Below are positions 1-11,958 of a DNA stretch of 64,000 nt, one piece after another. Under the pieces are notes generated by a model. It was not told where the DNA came from, did not search any database, and saw nothing but the letters and a program-made list of their open reading frames with translations. Each line of letters starts with the position of its first letter. The stretch's first letter is position 1. Origin of the DNA: Gliomastix tumulicola (Eukaryota > Ascomycota > Sordariomycetes > Hypocreales > Bionectriaceae). The translations under genes and the position numbers were made by a program. The stretch lies in assembly GCA_001599755.1 (NCBI GenBank), contig BCHX01000001.1:558001-622000 (forward strand). The letters run 5' to 3'.

Positions 1-200
1 ATCCGTCCAGTCCGTGGTCCGCCGTCAACCTGCGCCGCCCTTGAAACGATAGAAGCAGTGAGAAAGAAAAAGATTAGAAATACCTTGACCGGCCAGACTT
101 CTGCTTTCTTCTCCTCTGCTCTTCATTATCTTCTTTCCTGTCTACTACTACAACAACTACAACGTTTAGAGGAACAACGTACGCACATCACAGTCTCAAG

Positions 201-1169
201 ATGGGCAACTCCACTAGCCGCATCGGCAGCAAGCCACACACGCAGACGGCGGCGCCTCCCCCGGCCAGCCGGACTGTCATCGTCCGCCGGACGCTCAAGG
301 AGAGCAGCAGCAGCGGCGACGAGACGGACTCGACGTCCAACGACACGGCGGTGGCCGGCAGTGGCTCCGGCGGCGGCGGCGGCGGCGGCGGCCTCAACGT
401 GCCGAGCATCAACAACAACGTCCAGGGGAAGGTCTTCGCCATCACGGGCGGCGCGAGCGGCATCGGCCTCGGCACGGCGAAGCTGCTCTCCCAGCGCGGC
501 GCGACGGTCGCCATCGCGGACATCGACCCGGCGGCGATGGCCTCGGCCGAGGAGTACTTCTCGGCGCAGAACGTGCCCTTCATGATCTCGCGCGTCGACG
601 TCTCGAAGCGCGCCGAGGTGGACGCCTGGATCGAGCTGGTCGTCAAGGAGTACGGGCGTCTGGACGGCGCCGCCAACGTCGCGGGCGTCATCGGGCGCGT
701 GCACGGCATCACGGCCGTCGACGAGATGCTGGACGAGGAGTGGGACAAGATCATCGCCGTCAACCTCACGGGCACCATGTACTGCATGCGCGCGCAGCTC
801 AGGGCCATCGTTGACGGCGGCTCCATCGTCAACGTCACCTCCATCCACGGCATCAAGGGCTTCGCGCGCCACTCGGCCTACGACGCCAGCAAGCACGGCA
901 TCATCGGCCTCACCAAGTCGGCTGCCCAGGAGGTCGGCGACCGCGAGATCCGCGTCAACGCCGTGGCGCCGGGCTCGGTGTACACGCCGCTGATGCAGAA
1001 GGAGTGGGATCACAGCGGCCGGCCCAAGGACGCGCCCTTTGACGAGCCCTCGGCCTTCCGGCGGCTGGGCAGGATCGAGGAGGCTGCCAGCGTCATGGCC
1101 TTCCTGCTCGGGCCCGAGAGTAGCTTCGTGAGCGGGAGTGTGTATCGTATCGACGGCGCGTGGAATTAG
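201..1169 (+). CDS. Short-chain dehydrogenase/reductase with N-terminal extension
   Basis: Classical SDR oxidoreductase of 322 aa in a single exon. The Rossmann fold begins near residue 76; the cofactor motif TGGASGIG is at about 82-89. The catalytic residues are Asn188 (AVNLTG), Ser214 (NVTS), Tyr227 and Lys231 (YDASK). The C-terminus ends SGSVYRIDGAWN, typical of the family. The substrate cannot be told from sequence. Unusual is a roughly 75-residue low-complexity extension before the fold, rich in Ser/Thr with a polyglycine run (about 54-64). The protein starts MGNSTSR, which fits the N-myristoylation consensus (Gly2, small residue at 6), so membrane attachment is possible by inference. 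The ATG at 201 is the first in this frame and gives the full fold. Confidence 0.93.
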   Translation: MGNSTSRIGSKPHTQTAAPPPASRTVIVRRTLKESSSSGDETDSTSNDTAVAGSGSGGGGGGGGLNVPSINNNVQGKVFAITGGASGIGLGTAKLLSQRGATVAIADIDPAAMASAEEYFSAQNVPFMISRVDVSKRAEVDAWIELVVKEYGRLDGAANVAGVIGRVHGITAVDEMLDEEWDKIIAVNLTGTMYCMRAQLRAIVDGGSIVNVTSIHGIKGFARHSAYDASKHGIIGLTKSAAQEVGDREIRVNAVAPGSVYTPLMQKEWDHSGRPKDAPFDEPSAFRRLGRIEEAASVMAFLLGPESSFVSGSVYRIDGAWN

Positions 1170-1997
1170 GAGAGGCGGGATCGGTGCTTCAGCTGGCGTA
1201 CCTACTACTACTACTACTACTTAGAGAGAGAGCCTACGGCCTTTGCTTGTGTTTTTACTTCTCTTCTTCTGATGATCTTACGAACAATACAGAATTTCTC
1301 ACTGCACTACACTGCCCTGCACTGCACTCTATTGGGTGACATCAGCATCATTTACGTGCGCTTTTACTTCGAATCCCAGAGACACACACCGCAATAAGCG
1401 ATATAGACGCCGCGAGTAACACCAATATGCACAACCTCATCAACCGAGGCGGCGTCTGTCTCCCAGCTCCGTTCAACCGACCGTGACGCTGCGGCTGCAA
1501 TCAGGGTATAATCCTCTGATACCACGTTCCTCAGGCTGGGCGGCCCTTTAGCAGGCCCCCAATCGACTCACGGGCATTTAGGCGGGATGGCTGGCTCCAA
1601 TATCCGGGAAAAAAGAGAGATGCAGCCCGCTAGCTGTGTGGTTAACTAATGCGCGCGCATGACCGATTTTGGCGACGGAGGATGGACGGCACAATCTAAA
1701 TGGCATGTCCCTTTCGAGCCAGCCCGAAGGGTGTTTCCCCGTCGTGGGAAGAAATGGCCTGGTGCCACAGGGCGTCTCACTGTGAGAGCTAGGCAAGGGG
1801 TAGTTTGTTATTTAGGGGCAGCTAGGGGAACGTTTCCTGCTAACTTCTAGCGTCCTGCCCGCCCCCTTCCTTGTGACCTGTTCGTTTCCCCCAAGGACGA
1901 TTCGAAAATGCCCGTCGGTTAAATATACAGAGGATCCCCTCCCCCCCCCTTCTTCCCCAGATTCTGCGACTCCAGCACTGCTCGCCAATGGTTATAC
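1170..1997. other. Intergenic: SDR 3' end and regulator promoter
   Basis: No gene seen. A short CTA/TAC trinucleotide run lies near 1200-1221 just after the SDR stop. A TATA-like AAATATAC at about 1922 and a pyrimidine-rich stretch (about 1937-1960) precede the XlnR-like start. Confidence 0.6.
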
Positions 1998-2146
1998 ATG
2001 AAGCCCATATCCCCAGATTTTGAAGCCAACCCCCCGACGGTTGGCAGAGGTCCTAATTATTCCGAGGGGAAGAGGGAACCACAGAGGAGCCCCAGCTCGG
2101 CCATGTCTGAATCGCCGACGGCAGCGACCCTGGACCAGTCCTGGGG

Positions 2147-2214
<68 letters not shown>

Positions 2215-5196
2215 GCCAAGGCGAGGAGGCCGAGGACCACCACAGCCTCCAGGAGCACCACCGAGACCAGCCCCAGGACGACGGCAGTGGCACGCACGCG
2301 CGCACTAGGAAGAGGACCCGCCTGGCCTGTGATAAGTGCAGCTTCTCTCGGACTCGCTGCGATGGCCTGTTTCCGTGGTGAGTGGATATCCATGTTGTTA
2401 TCCTTTGCATCTATTTGCTGCTATTATGCACGACGGCTATGAGACTATCGCCGACCACGTGGTTCACTGCTTGCTGACCGAGTCTCCCGTCCTCAGTGGC
2501 CGATGCCAGGGTAAGCCTTGTTATCCCATCCCCCCTCTCGCATTGGCTCGGCCGAGTCAACTGCCCGAGATACATCCGTGGTCTTTTTGGTTGACCACTT
2601 CCATGTGACGTGCAGACTATGGGTATCCGTGCCACTACAACCGCCAGATCAAGAAGCGCGGCCGAGCTCGCCGGATAGATAAGGCGGCTTCCGAGAGCGA
2701 GGCTGCCCGGCGACTGACCGACGCTGACCGGTCGTACGGTGACGATGTCCGGCAGAGTGGCACGCCGAGTGCGAGTCCGGCCGGGGACAGCAACGGCTCT
2801 CAGGGCGGAAGCGTTGGGAGCGGCAGCAGAATGAAGCGTGGAGGAGAGAGCCAGCCGGGCCTCGGTGATCGTGGTACGATGATATGCACACCGAGGAGTG
2901 CAGGAGGGGGCGTTGGCATCAGCGAAGGGGCGACGTCCTTCCACATGGACAGCTACATGATGGACCGGCACGGCGGCAGCAACACAGACGGATACCCCTT
3001 TGAGACTGCAGTCGACACCACCTTTGCCCGTCCTCCTCCCCGACCACGCCTCCTCTCTACTTCAAGCACAGTCGCAGCAGCTGCAGCAGCAGCAGCCGGC
3101 GCCGCATTCCCAACCACAACCCCCCTCTTCGGCTTCAACCTCGCCAGCCCCAACTCCCTCGACGGCCCAACAACGAGCGGCCACCATCACCACCCCCAGC
3201 ACGGCCTGGGCAACCCGGGAGGCGGCGACTCGGGCTGCCGATACCGCGTCCTGGACCCGTTGCTGCCGTTCCTGGGCGACACGTTCCCCGTGTCCGTGGC
3301 CTGCGACCTGCTGGACGTGTTTCTCATCGACCCGGGGACGTCGCTCTTCCGCTTCTCGTCGCCGTACATCCTCACGCGCATCTTCCGCAAGAAGAGCCTG
3401 CTGCACCCGACGCACCCGCGGCCGCTGACGCCCGCGCTGCTGGCGACGATACTCTGGTGCTGTGCGCAGACGGCGGACATCTCGGTGCTGCTCGTTCCGG
3501 GTTCGCGGTCGAAGCTGACGAATGCGCTGTACGAGCTGGCGACGACGCTGATGGCGAAAAGGGATCCAGACAGATGGCGCAGGATACACGGTAAGTTGTT
3601 ACAAAATTGACGACGACCTGCCTGGGGGCGGTAGATACTGAATGAACTGTGAACAGGGGGCCTCCGCGTCGAGCATGACAACGGGCTCGACTTCGGCCTG
3701 GATCACGTCCTCCCCAACACGACAGAGAGCAACGAGCCTGTCGGCACCATCGAGGACGTCCTCACCTTCATCCTGCTCAGCATCGGCGTGTCCGCGGGTG
3801 ACTTCAAGTCGGACAGCCACAAGTGGTGGAGCAAGGCCATCCGCCTCGCCTACAGCCTGCGTCTGCACCGCGAGGACGCCCAGCACGACGACGGCATGAG
3901 GCGGCACGAGAGCAGCAGCCGGGGCCAGTCGGCGGCAAACGAGCTGGAGACGCAGGAGGAGCGGCGGCGCGTCTTCTGGCTGCTCTACTGCCTGGATCGG
4001 CACCTGGCGCTGTCGTATAATAAGGGGCTGTCGATCCCTGACCACATCTGCGATGTATTCGGTAGGAAACAATCATCCGTACCTGTAAGGGTTTCTACAT
4101 GTCACTGACAGCGTGTAGCACCCCTCCCGGAGCGCGTCTGGGAGGCCATAGACGAGATCCCGTACCACGCGATGCCGCGCCGGACGCTCGGCCCCCCGAC
4201 GAGCATCACGGGCGTCGGCTTCTTCGAGTACTTCCTCCCGCTCATGGTCATCCTCGGCGACATCATCGAGCTGCACAACGCGGGCCACCACCCACGCCTG
4301 GGCGCCTTCGACACCGGCCACGCCGAGAGCGTCATCGCGAGCACCATTGCCGGCCTCGAGGCCAGCCTCGACCATCTCGCGCGGAAGCTCAGCATGGAAG
4401 AAGCCGCCGCCGCCGCAGCCGCAGCCGCAAGCAACGGCGCGCACAACCCGGACACAACGATGCAGATCAGCAGCATCGTTACCGGCCTCCGAGAGCAGCA
4501 GCAGCAGCAGCAGCAGCAGCCGCCCTCCTCCCAGTCCAACGTCCGTCACGGCTCGACTGCCGAGAGCAGCAGCACCAGCAACAACGGCGGCAGCAGTAGT
4601 AGTAAGTCGGACATCCGCCTCGTGCTCGCCTACAGCACCTTCATCACGCACGTCCTGCACGTGCTCTTCCACGGGAAATGGGACGCCATCAGCATGCTCG
4701 ACAACGACGACGACTGGATCACGACGCCGCGCTTCGTCGAGTGCGCGTCGCACGCCATCGCCGCGTCGGAAGCCGTGTCGGACATCCTGACACTGGATCC
4801 GGAGCTCACCTTCATGCCGTACCTGTTCGGCATCTACCTGCTGCACGGGAGCTTCATCCTGCTGCTGTTCGCGGACCGGATGCCGCAGCTGGGGCCGAAC
4901 CAGAGCGTCGAGCAGGCGTGCGAGACGATTATACGCGCGCACGAGGTGTGTGTTGTCACGCTGAGCACGGAGTTCCAGGTACGTCACGCCATGTTCACAG
5001 GATGAAGATAAGGGGCTAGTTCCTGTCTTGTAGCTAACACAGCAGCCCGCAGAGAAACTTCCGCCGCGTCGTACGGTCGACGCTCTACAGCGTTCGGGGC
5101 GGAAGCCCGACTGGACGGGAGGAGCACCGGCTCGCGAGGCGTCAGGTGCTCTCGCTCTACCGCTGGACCCGAGGAGCCAAGGGCCTGGGACTCTGA
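1998..5196 (+). CDS. XlnR-like Zn(II)2Cys6 transcription activator, six exons
   Basis: Nuclear zinc-cluster regulator, about 925 aa. Exons: 1998-2377, 2497-2510, 2616-3590, 3657-4061, 4119-4978, 5053-5196; all junctions are GT-AG and keep frame. The zinc cluster is C111-x2-C114-x6-C121-x5-C127-x2-C130-x6-C137 and is assembled from exons 1, 2 and 3; exon 2 is only 14 nt. The cluster is preceded by 22 glutamines. The middle region carries the fungal-specific regulatory domain (FFEYFLPLMVILGDIIELH). The C-terminus (RQVLSLYRW, ending GLGL) resembles the conserved end of XlnR/XYR1, activators of xylanase and cellulase genes. The N-terminus does not look like XYR1 itself, so I treat it as a paralogue. 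ATG 2103 is an alternative start within the same frame. Confidence 0.85.
2148..2213 (+). repeat. (CAG)22 microsatellite encoding polyglutamine
   Basis: Twenty-two uninterrupted CAG codons in exon 1 of the XlnR-like gene. A pure tract of this kind is prone to length change by slippage. Confidence 0.97.
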
Positions 5197-6603
5197 GGAC
5201 GGCCCTCGGCGTCTTTTAGGCAGAATCCATACGCTGGGTTTCCTTGTTCTTTGGACGGCCGCACGTGGTGTGCACATATTTTCCGTCTTAGCATATCTGG
5301 GGTCTGGGGGGGAGGGAAGGGAGGGGGGGAGGGAAGGGAGGGGGAATGACGATGCTATCGAGTGAAGCTATGGATGGGTTAGTGTATGCTTTACGGACAG
5401 GAAGCGTGTAGCCCGAAAGGATCGCTATTGAAGCGATTATCAAGACGAGGCCCGGCTGGTATATAGCTCAGGAGCCCAGGACCAACTGCCGTGCTGCTTG
5501 GGCCACTGCACGAGCGTCCATGGCAATCAATATTCATATATAATATATACCCTCTGCCAACCTCTGCCCTCCGGCTCCCCCAAACGGAGATTGAGTCCGT
5601 GCCCATTACCCTCTTCCTGTCTCCTGTATCGGCTGCTCGCCCTCTCCTACAAGACGGAGGCATGCATCCCTTTTAGCCCCAGCGATCCCATATTCCCCCA
5701 CCGGATATATCATATTATCCAGCGGCCCTGCTCCCTGCGAATCCCTCGCGAAACAGCCACCAGATTTCAGGTTTTTAGCTGGTAACTAAGTTACTGATAA
5801 TTAGGCAAAATACCCGCCGGGTAAAGTGTCCTGCTCTTCTTACCCCGTGTCCCGCCCTTCTTACCCCGTCTCTCCGTGCGTGTCTCTCTCTCACTGTCCC
5901 TCTCCTGGAAACCCGATGCATGCTAGAATGATGACTGAACGAGAGGCGGACAGGATAATTAATCAAACGACAACAGAGAATATTGGCCCACCTGCTCATC
6001 TGAGTAGGCTGTTCGTGACAGTTTTTCCGATCTCTTCCCCCGTCAGGCTTAGAAGCTCCCCCCTTAGTATGCAAATCCCCCAGCACGCTACGCAACGCAA
6101 CTCCAGACGTGCCGAGCCGGGGAATATCTTGGTCTCCCTCTCGGTATGCTTTGACGTCCGGAGAAGAACGACCCTGCACCGGGCTATGTCCTGGACTCCC
6201 CTCCGGAGGCGGTCAGAGAGAGAAGAAGGGTCCTTTTCCGACACAAAGGATGTGCACTAAGGGATTGTCTTCTCTAGTCTGGCTCATGCACGTCGGTCTT
6301 TCTAAAAACTTGCTCTGGACTTGTGCACAAAGATGAGGATTATCGAACAGCCTGCATGACATGACATGACAAGCGAGAAAGGGGGACCATCTTTTCTTCC
6401 CAATATCGAGAATGGAGCATGCTTCCGTGTTGGAGAATCCATGCTCGCCTCTTTCGCGACGTCCGTGTTCGTGAATATCATCCCGTCGGGATTTTATATC
6501 CTGCTGCTGTCCCTCCCACCCTTCCGACTCGGTGACTCGCAGCAAGCGTAAGGTACACTGAGACATACACACCCATCACCGCGGATCTTGCCAGAGGAAC
6601 ACG
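5197..6603. other. Intergenic, 1.4 kb, with G-rich tract
   Basis: No gene supported; short open frames here lack coding character. A G-run tract on the + strand lies at about 5299-5344. The rest is presumably the 3' region of the XlnR-like gene and the promoter/leader of the next regulator. Confidence 0.55.
5299..5344 (+). other. G-run tract, potential G-quadruplex
   Basis: At least eight runs of three or more guanines separated by one to three bases, about 100 nt after the XlnR-like stop codon. In the transcript it would fall in the 3' UTR. Quadruplex formation is an inference from the run pattern. Confidence 0.6.
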
Positions 6604-8626
6604 ATGCACCCGAACCTGGAGCAGTTTAAGCGCGCCAATTCCCACGACGCATCGCCCAGCCTTCACAAGGAGCCGCCATCGCAGCAGCCACAACAACCAC
6701 AGCAGCAGCAGCAGCAGCAGCCCGGCAGTGAGAAAGGAGCACGGGAGCTCGCCGAGACGCCTCTCATGGAGTTCTCCCCCTCATCGTCGAGATGGGACCA
6801 GGACATCCTCGGCGACCAGTACCGCATGCTGAGTCCCAGGACGGGCTGGGGCGTCAGCTCGCCTCCTGCCGTGGGCATGCCAGCGCTGTCCTCGCCTTCG
6901 GTGCCGTGCTTCGCGACAGACCATCTCCCGGGGCCGATCATGATTGGGGACGACGGGCAAGGGGAAGAGGATATCGATCTCTGGCTGGCCTCGACGGTCG
7001 ACTTCGAGGCCACCTTTGACGACTCGACGTGGCAGCAGCAGCAGCAGCAGAGCCCGGGTCCGGACGCAGCCTCCCGTGGGAGCATCTCGACCACAAGCAC
7101 GACCAAGTTCTCGTCCATGCTCCCCGCGGAACTCCGACCCTTCGACCGCAGGACCCTCGAGCTCGTGCACTTCTTCTTCAACAACCTCACGCCGGCGCTG
7201 CTCGCCCCGACGACCACCTCCGAGGCCGGCGCGAACCCGTGGCGACGGCACATCCTGCCCCTGACATACGGCAGCGAACCTCTGAGGAGCGCCGTGTGCG
7301 CCATCGCGAGGGCGCATCTCGAGACCATCGGGGCCGTGAGCGAGCGCGCGTCGGAAGGGTATAGGAGGGCGGCGGTGAAGGGGCTTGCTGCGCAGATGGA
7401 GGATGGGCTGGGGGATGTTGCGACTTCGCTGGCGACGACGCTGCTGCTGGTTCATCATGACTCGGTGAGTTGGCTGGAATTGGGGGGTGAAAGTCACGTA
7501 CCGGTTGCTAATGCTGCGAGTGCAAGACGGCCAGCATGGAGATGCCTGTTATCATGTATCATATCCGGACTGCCCACAAGCTGCTGTCCCTGCGCCGGGC
7601 GGGAGACGACCAAGTGATATCTTTCCTCGAAAAGGTGAGCCTGAGTCACAACACTGGCATGAACCTACCACTGACACTCACTCGTAGGTCTTCCACCTAT
7701 ACGACGTCTTGACCGCGCTCTCCCAAGGCTCCGAGCCCGTCGCCGACTCCCACGCCTGGAACGCCATCCTCCTCAACGACTCTACCTCCGCCTCCGCCTC
7801 CTCTTCCTCCTCCTCGTCCAACTCCTCTCCAGCATCATCCCCTTCCTCCCACGCCTCCACCCAGACCACCACCACCGCACGCAAGTCCACCCCCGTCAGC
7901 CCCATCTTCGGCCTCACCCTCACCCTCTTCCCGATCCTCCACCGCCTCGCCGCCCTCCGCGCCCTCACAGAGCAGCTCCACGCCTCCATCGCCGCGAACC
8001 ACACCCTCAAGACCGCCGTCCTCCGCGCCGAGCACCAGTCCGCGACGACGGCCATCGGCAACGCCCTCGAGCGCTGGTATCCGCTGCAGCGGCAGCAGCA
8101 GCAGCAGCACGTTGCGGCCTCCAACCAGATCCCGCCATCATCTTCCTCCTCCTCCTCCTCCTCGCCCGCCGGCTGCTGGACGCTGACGCCCCAGACGGCC
8201 GTGGCGTATCACCACGCCATGGCGCACCGCGAGGCCGCTCTCGTGCACATCCACCGTGCCGTCCGGGGCGTCCCCGCGCAGAACGTCCTCGTGCGGGACA
8301 GCGCGCTGGCGACCCTCCGACACATCACGGCCGCGATGCAGTGCAGCAAAAACGGCAGCAGCGCGCGCCTCCCGCTCTGGCCGCTGTTCGTCGCCGCGTG
8401 CAGTCTGGAAAGGGGACTCGACCGGCTGCTCGCGACGCAGACGTTCCAGCTGATGGGGCAGACGGCGCAGGCCGCGGCAGGGAAGCACCTCTGGTCCGTG
8501 GTCAACAGCGTCTGGAGGCGGCTGGACGCGTGCGAGGACGGAGGCGACGACCTGGGAGGAGGCGATCCGTTCACAGTGTGGAGGGATATAGGGCACAGCA
8601 TGGGCTTGTTGACGTTCTTAGCATAG
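6604..8626 (+). CDS. Fungal-specific transcription factor domain protein without visible DNA-binding domain
   Basis: About 635 aa from exons 6604-7464, 7527-7634 and 7688-8626 (GT-AG introns of 62 and 53 nt, both phase 0). Residues from about 180 onward (LVHFFFNNLTPALLAP..., then LTYGSEPLRSAVCAIARAHLE) resemble the C-terminal regulatory half of zinc-cluster activators (Fungal_trans_2/DUF3468 type). The first 130 residues hold a short polyQ stretch but no Cys6 cluster, and none was found in the upstream 500 nt. Low-complexity Ser/Pro inserts lie near 7780-7870 and 8140-8170. Its place directly after an XlnR-like regulator on the same strand suggests a regulatory role. It could act as a co-regulator, or have lost or misplaced its DNA-binding exon. 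Confidence 0.8.
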
Positions 8627-8936
8627 ACAAATAAAACGCTAGTTACGTGTATAATAGGTAATGAATAACGAATGAGCTAGAGATGCCAGACTGTGGCCAG
8701 GTAGAATAGCCTATTCCGTGACGTGTGTGCACTTCGCATTTAGCCATGAGAGCTTGGACCTCCCTCACCGACCAGGATGGACCCCCAACTATCGACTCCC
8801 GGCAAAAGGACTGAGCTTCGGGCGAGCGGAGGGAATGGGATGGGATAGGATGGAGAGAAAGAAAAATTGTCATTCAACTGTCTTAATCATACGCTTTTTG
8901 CTCCCTGTGCTGTGGCAAGTCTATATCCTACATGTT
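8627..8936. other. Convergent intergenic gap
   Basis: 310 nt between two genes that converge; shared 3' region. Nothing else seen. Confidence 0.6.
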
Positions 8937-11900
8937 CTAATTAGGCGCCTCCCACCTCCGATTAATCTGCTTTCTGCGGACCTGTGAACCGACGTTAGTG
9001 CCAAATACTCAAGAGGCTGGCTAGCTAGTTGTTGCTGTGGATGGAGTAGGATGGGAGGGGAGGGGGACATCTTACAGATGGTGACAGGAACACAACACCG
9101 CCAAAGAGAGCCACGACCGTCAGGATCAAAATAGCCTTGTCGAAGCTCTTGCCGAGAATATCGAACACGCCGCTGGGCGCAACTCTGGTGCCGAACACGT
9201 CCACGCCAAACGCCACCACCAGACTCGTGCTCTCGACCGTAGCCGGTGCCGCGACGATAGCCTCGATGCCCACCACATCCCGCTCGTGAGAGATGATAGA
9301 TCGAGGGTCGATCTCGAAGCCGGGAGTGTACTTCATTAGGCCCTCGGCCTCCACCTCGGCGGGAGTCGGATCACGGCCGACAGGGCGACGAGGATCAACA
9401 GCGACACGAGGGATGCCCACGACGCCGTGGGCCTGGGGAAGGTAGCCCAGGAGCAACCGGTAGGTGACACCTTGACGGGTCTGGCTGACGGCGAGGTGCT
9501 TCAGAGGCTGGTTGGAGACGAAGCCCTGAGAGACGGGCCAAGGAAGAGGAGCACTCGCGGCCGGGTCGTCGATGGGGTTGAGAGAGGAGAAGTTGGCAGC
9601 GTCCCCAAGCGGACCGCGGTCGTTCGCATCAGAGGACTCGTAGAGATCGGTAGTAACAATCTGGTAGCCCTTGATGGCGCGGTTGGTCCCGTCGTTGAGC
9701 GTGTACTCGCCGAAGAACGAACAGGAGTACCAGTTCTCGGAGAGGGTGCAGGACACTCCCTTGTCGGCATCGACGCCGCTGTAGGCCTGAGACGACAGGA
9801 TCTGACCGGTGACAGTATCGATAAGCTGGAGAGAAAGGGAGGAAGTGGCGTCCTCGAACACGGCAACCACAATCGTGTTGGTGTTCAGATACTTGTAGCT
9901 GACGCGTCTGTCACCGAGGACTCGGCCGATAGATGCAACAGGGTCGTGAGACGGGCGGATGGCGATGTCAACAATGCGCTGTCCAGGGAGAACCTGGACC
10001 TGCCACACCTCCTGCTCGACGACCTTGATACCGTCGACCTCGAAGATAAGACCCTTAAGAGACTGGCCCTCGCCGCGAACGACCACAGTAGCCTTGGGTG
10101 CAGCATCTGCTGAGAACACCTCCAGGGGCTTGCCGGTAGGTCCGAGAGAAAGGAGCCACGTGCCCGCTGGGCCCTCAACTGCGGCAGTACCAGAGACGAT
10201 GGCGTCAGGCCCCGGCCCAACGTTCAGGATGATATTACCAGTCGTAAGCTCGAGATCAGCATACTCGCCATGTGAGCCCCGAGTGGTGATGATGCCCTGG
10301 CCATCCCTGACAATGAGACCCTTAACATCGAACTTATGGGTGCGAGGGAAGACTTGGGTCGACCAGACGATGGCTCCGCCATTTCCAGTGTTGAGACCGT
10401 AGAAGCGGCCACGACGGGTGGCAATAACAATAATCTTGTGGAAGCCGAAAGCATCACGGCGCAGAGCGGCCTCCTTTCGAATGACGCCGCCTCCAAAGAC
10501 GCTGTCAACAATACGGGTGGGCAGCGACTGAATCCACGCAGGGAGATACTGCAGGTCTGCGATATGGCGCTGAACACGGTGGATGTACGCCGACACAGGG
10601 TTGGAGTGCGCCTCGAACTCGAGCGCCTTGGCGAGGTCCTCGCCCTCCGGGATGTCAGCAATCACAGCAGCCACGGCGCCGCTGAGCCCCTCGGGTCGAG
10701 ACCAGTCGAACACGCCGTTACGGATCAAAGCCCAGTCGTCGGACGAGGTAGCCACCGCCGAGCGGATAGCGAATTCGGTGCCGCCAGCCTTCTTGATCAC
10801 CTCCGATACGGCGTGGACGGGTTTGACGCTGCTGTCCTTGGGGAGCAGCCAGCGCGAAAGGATGGCGGGCGACTCCGACGAGGTGATGTACACTTCGTCC
10901 TCAGTAACACGCGTGAAGTAGACGTTGGCACCGTCGGAGCTGGTGGTGAAGGCGCTCTGCGCCTTGAGGTAAGGAAGCTCGTACGCCTTGTCGATCTGGC
11001 CGTTCTTGACGTTCGTGTGGTAGACCTCAGCTCGGTTGCCCGTGGGCGCCTGCATGTGGACGAGGAAGTGCGCCTGAGACTGGATCTGCGAGGGCGCGTG
11101 GATGCTGACGCCAGTGGTGTCCGGCGCCAGCAGGATCTCCTGCTTGCCCTTGTGGCCCAGCACGTGAATGCTCAGCTTGGACAGCCCCTGGTCCGTCCAG
11201 GCGAGCATCGGCGCGGCCGAGTTGGCGCCCACAAACATGACATCCGCAGGACCGTGGACATCACCCTTGGTGCCCACACTCCAGTCGTAGACACGCGTAC
11301 CGGTCGCCGTATCGACCGACGTGACCTTGATGCTGTACGAGCTCGGCGACCCGTGCAGACTGATGACGTAGATATGCGCCACGTCCGTCGACACCTGCAG
11401 CGGCACATCCCTTCCCTGTTCCCGAAACTCCCACACCACGGCGCCCGTCGCCCCGTGCAGCCGCCGCAGCACCGTGACCGTGCCCACGTCCCCGTCTTCC
11501 TCCGACAGCAGCAGCACGTCCTTGCGCGCGCCGGCCTCGGTCAGCCCCATGATCTCGAGATCCTTCACCTCGCCCGCGAACTCGTTATGCCACACGTTCC
11601 GCCCCGTCATCGCGCTCCACGCCGCGACCGAGCTGCCCCAGGCCGACGCCACCCACTCCTCGCCCTCGGCGGCGCGCAGGTGGCCCCCGCCATTCGTAAT
11701 GTTGCCCTCGGAGATCTGGTGACGCCAGACGACGGCGCCGCTGGCCGGGTTCACGGCGCCGAAGACGCCCACGTCGCCAAGCGTGTACAGCAGCGAGGCC
11801 TTGTCGTCCCTGCGCGGCCGGTGGAAGAAGGTCGTCTCGGCCTGCGGGACGCCGAAGAGCGCGTGGTGGAAGTCGATGTCGTCGACCTCGTCCTGGAAGA

Positions 11901-11958
11901 CGGCCGACGCCAGGGACGAGAGCCCCAGCAGCAGGAGGGAGTGTAGAACTGGCCGCAT
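8937..11958 (-). CDS. EMC1: ER membrane protein complex subunit 1 (EMC1)
   Basis: Lumenal/membrane subunit of the EMC insertase, which inserts tail-anchored and multipass proteins in the ER. Two exons: 11958-9076 and 8981-8937, giving 975 aa. A signal peptide (about 1-19, LLLLGLSSLASA) precedes a PQQ-like beta-propeller (for example LYTLGDVGVFGAVNPASGAVVWRH). The family C-terminal DUF1620 region follows, and a transmembrane helix (AILILTVVALFGGVVFL) lies near the end. Reading straight through the donor at 9075 gives an unconserved tail. Splicing 9075-8982 (GTAAG...CACAG) restores the family ending VRRKQINRRWEAPN. Length and both termini fit fungal EMC1. Confidence 0.95.

Noticed and set aside
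2411..2971. Minus-strand 186-codon open frame over the XlnR-like gene
   Set aside because: Overlaps the spliced zinc-cluster exons and lacks any domain.
10336..11946. 536-codon open frame antisense to EMC1
   Set aside because: Mirror of a GC-rich coding strand; Arg/Val-rich low-complexity product without domains.
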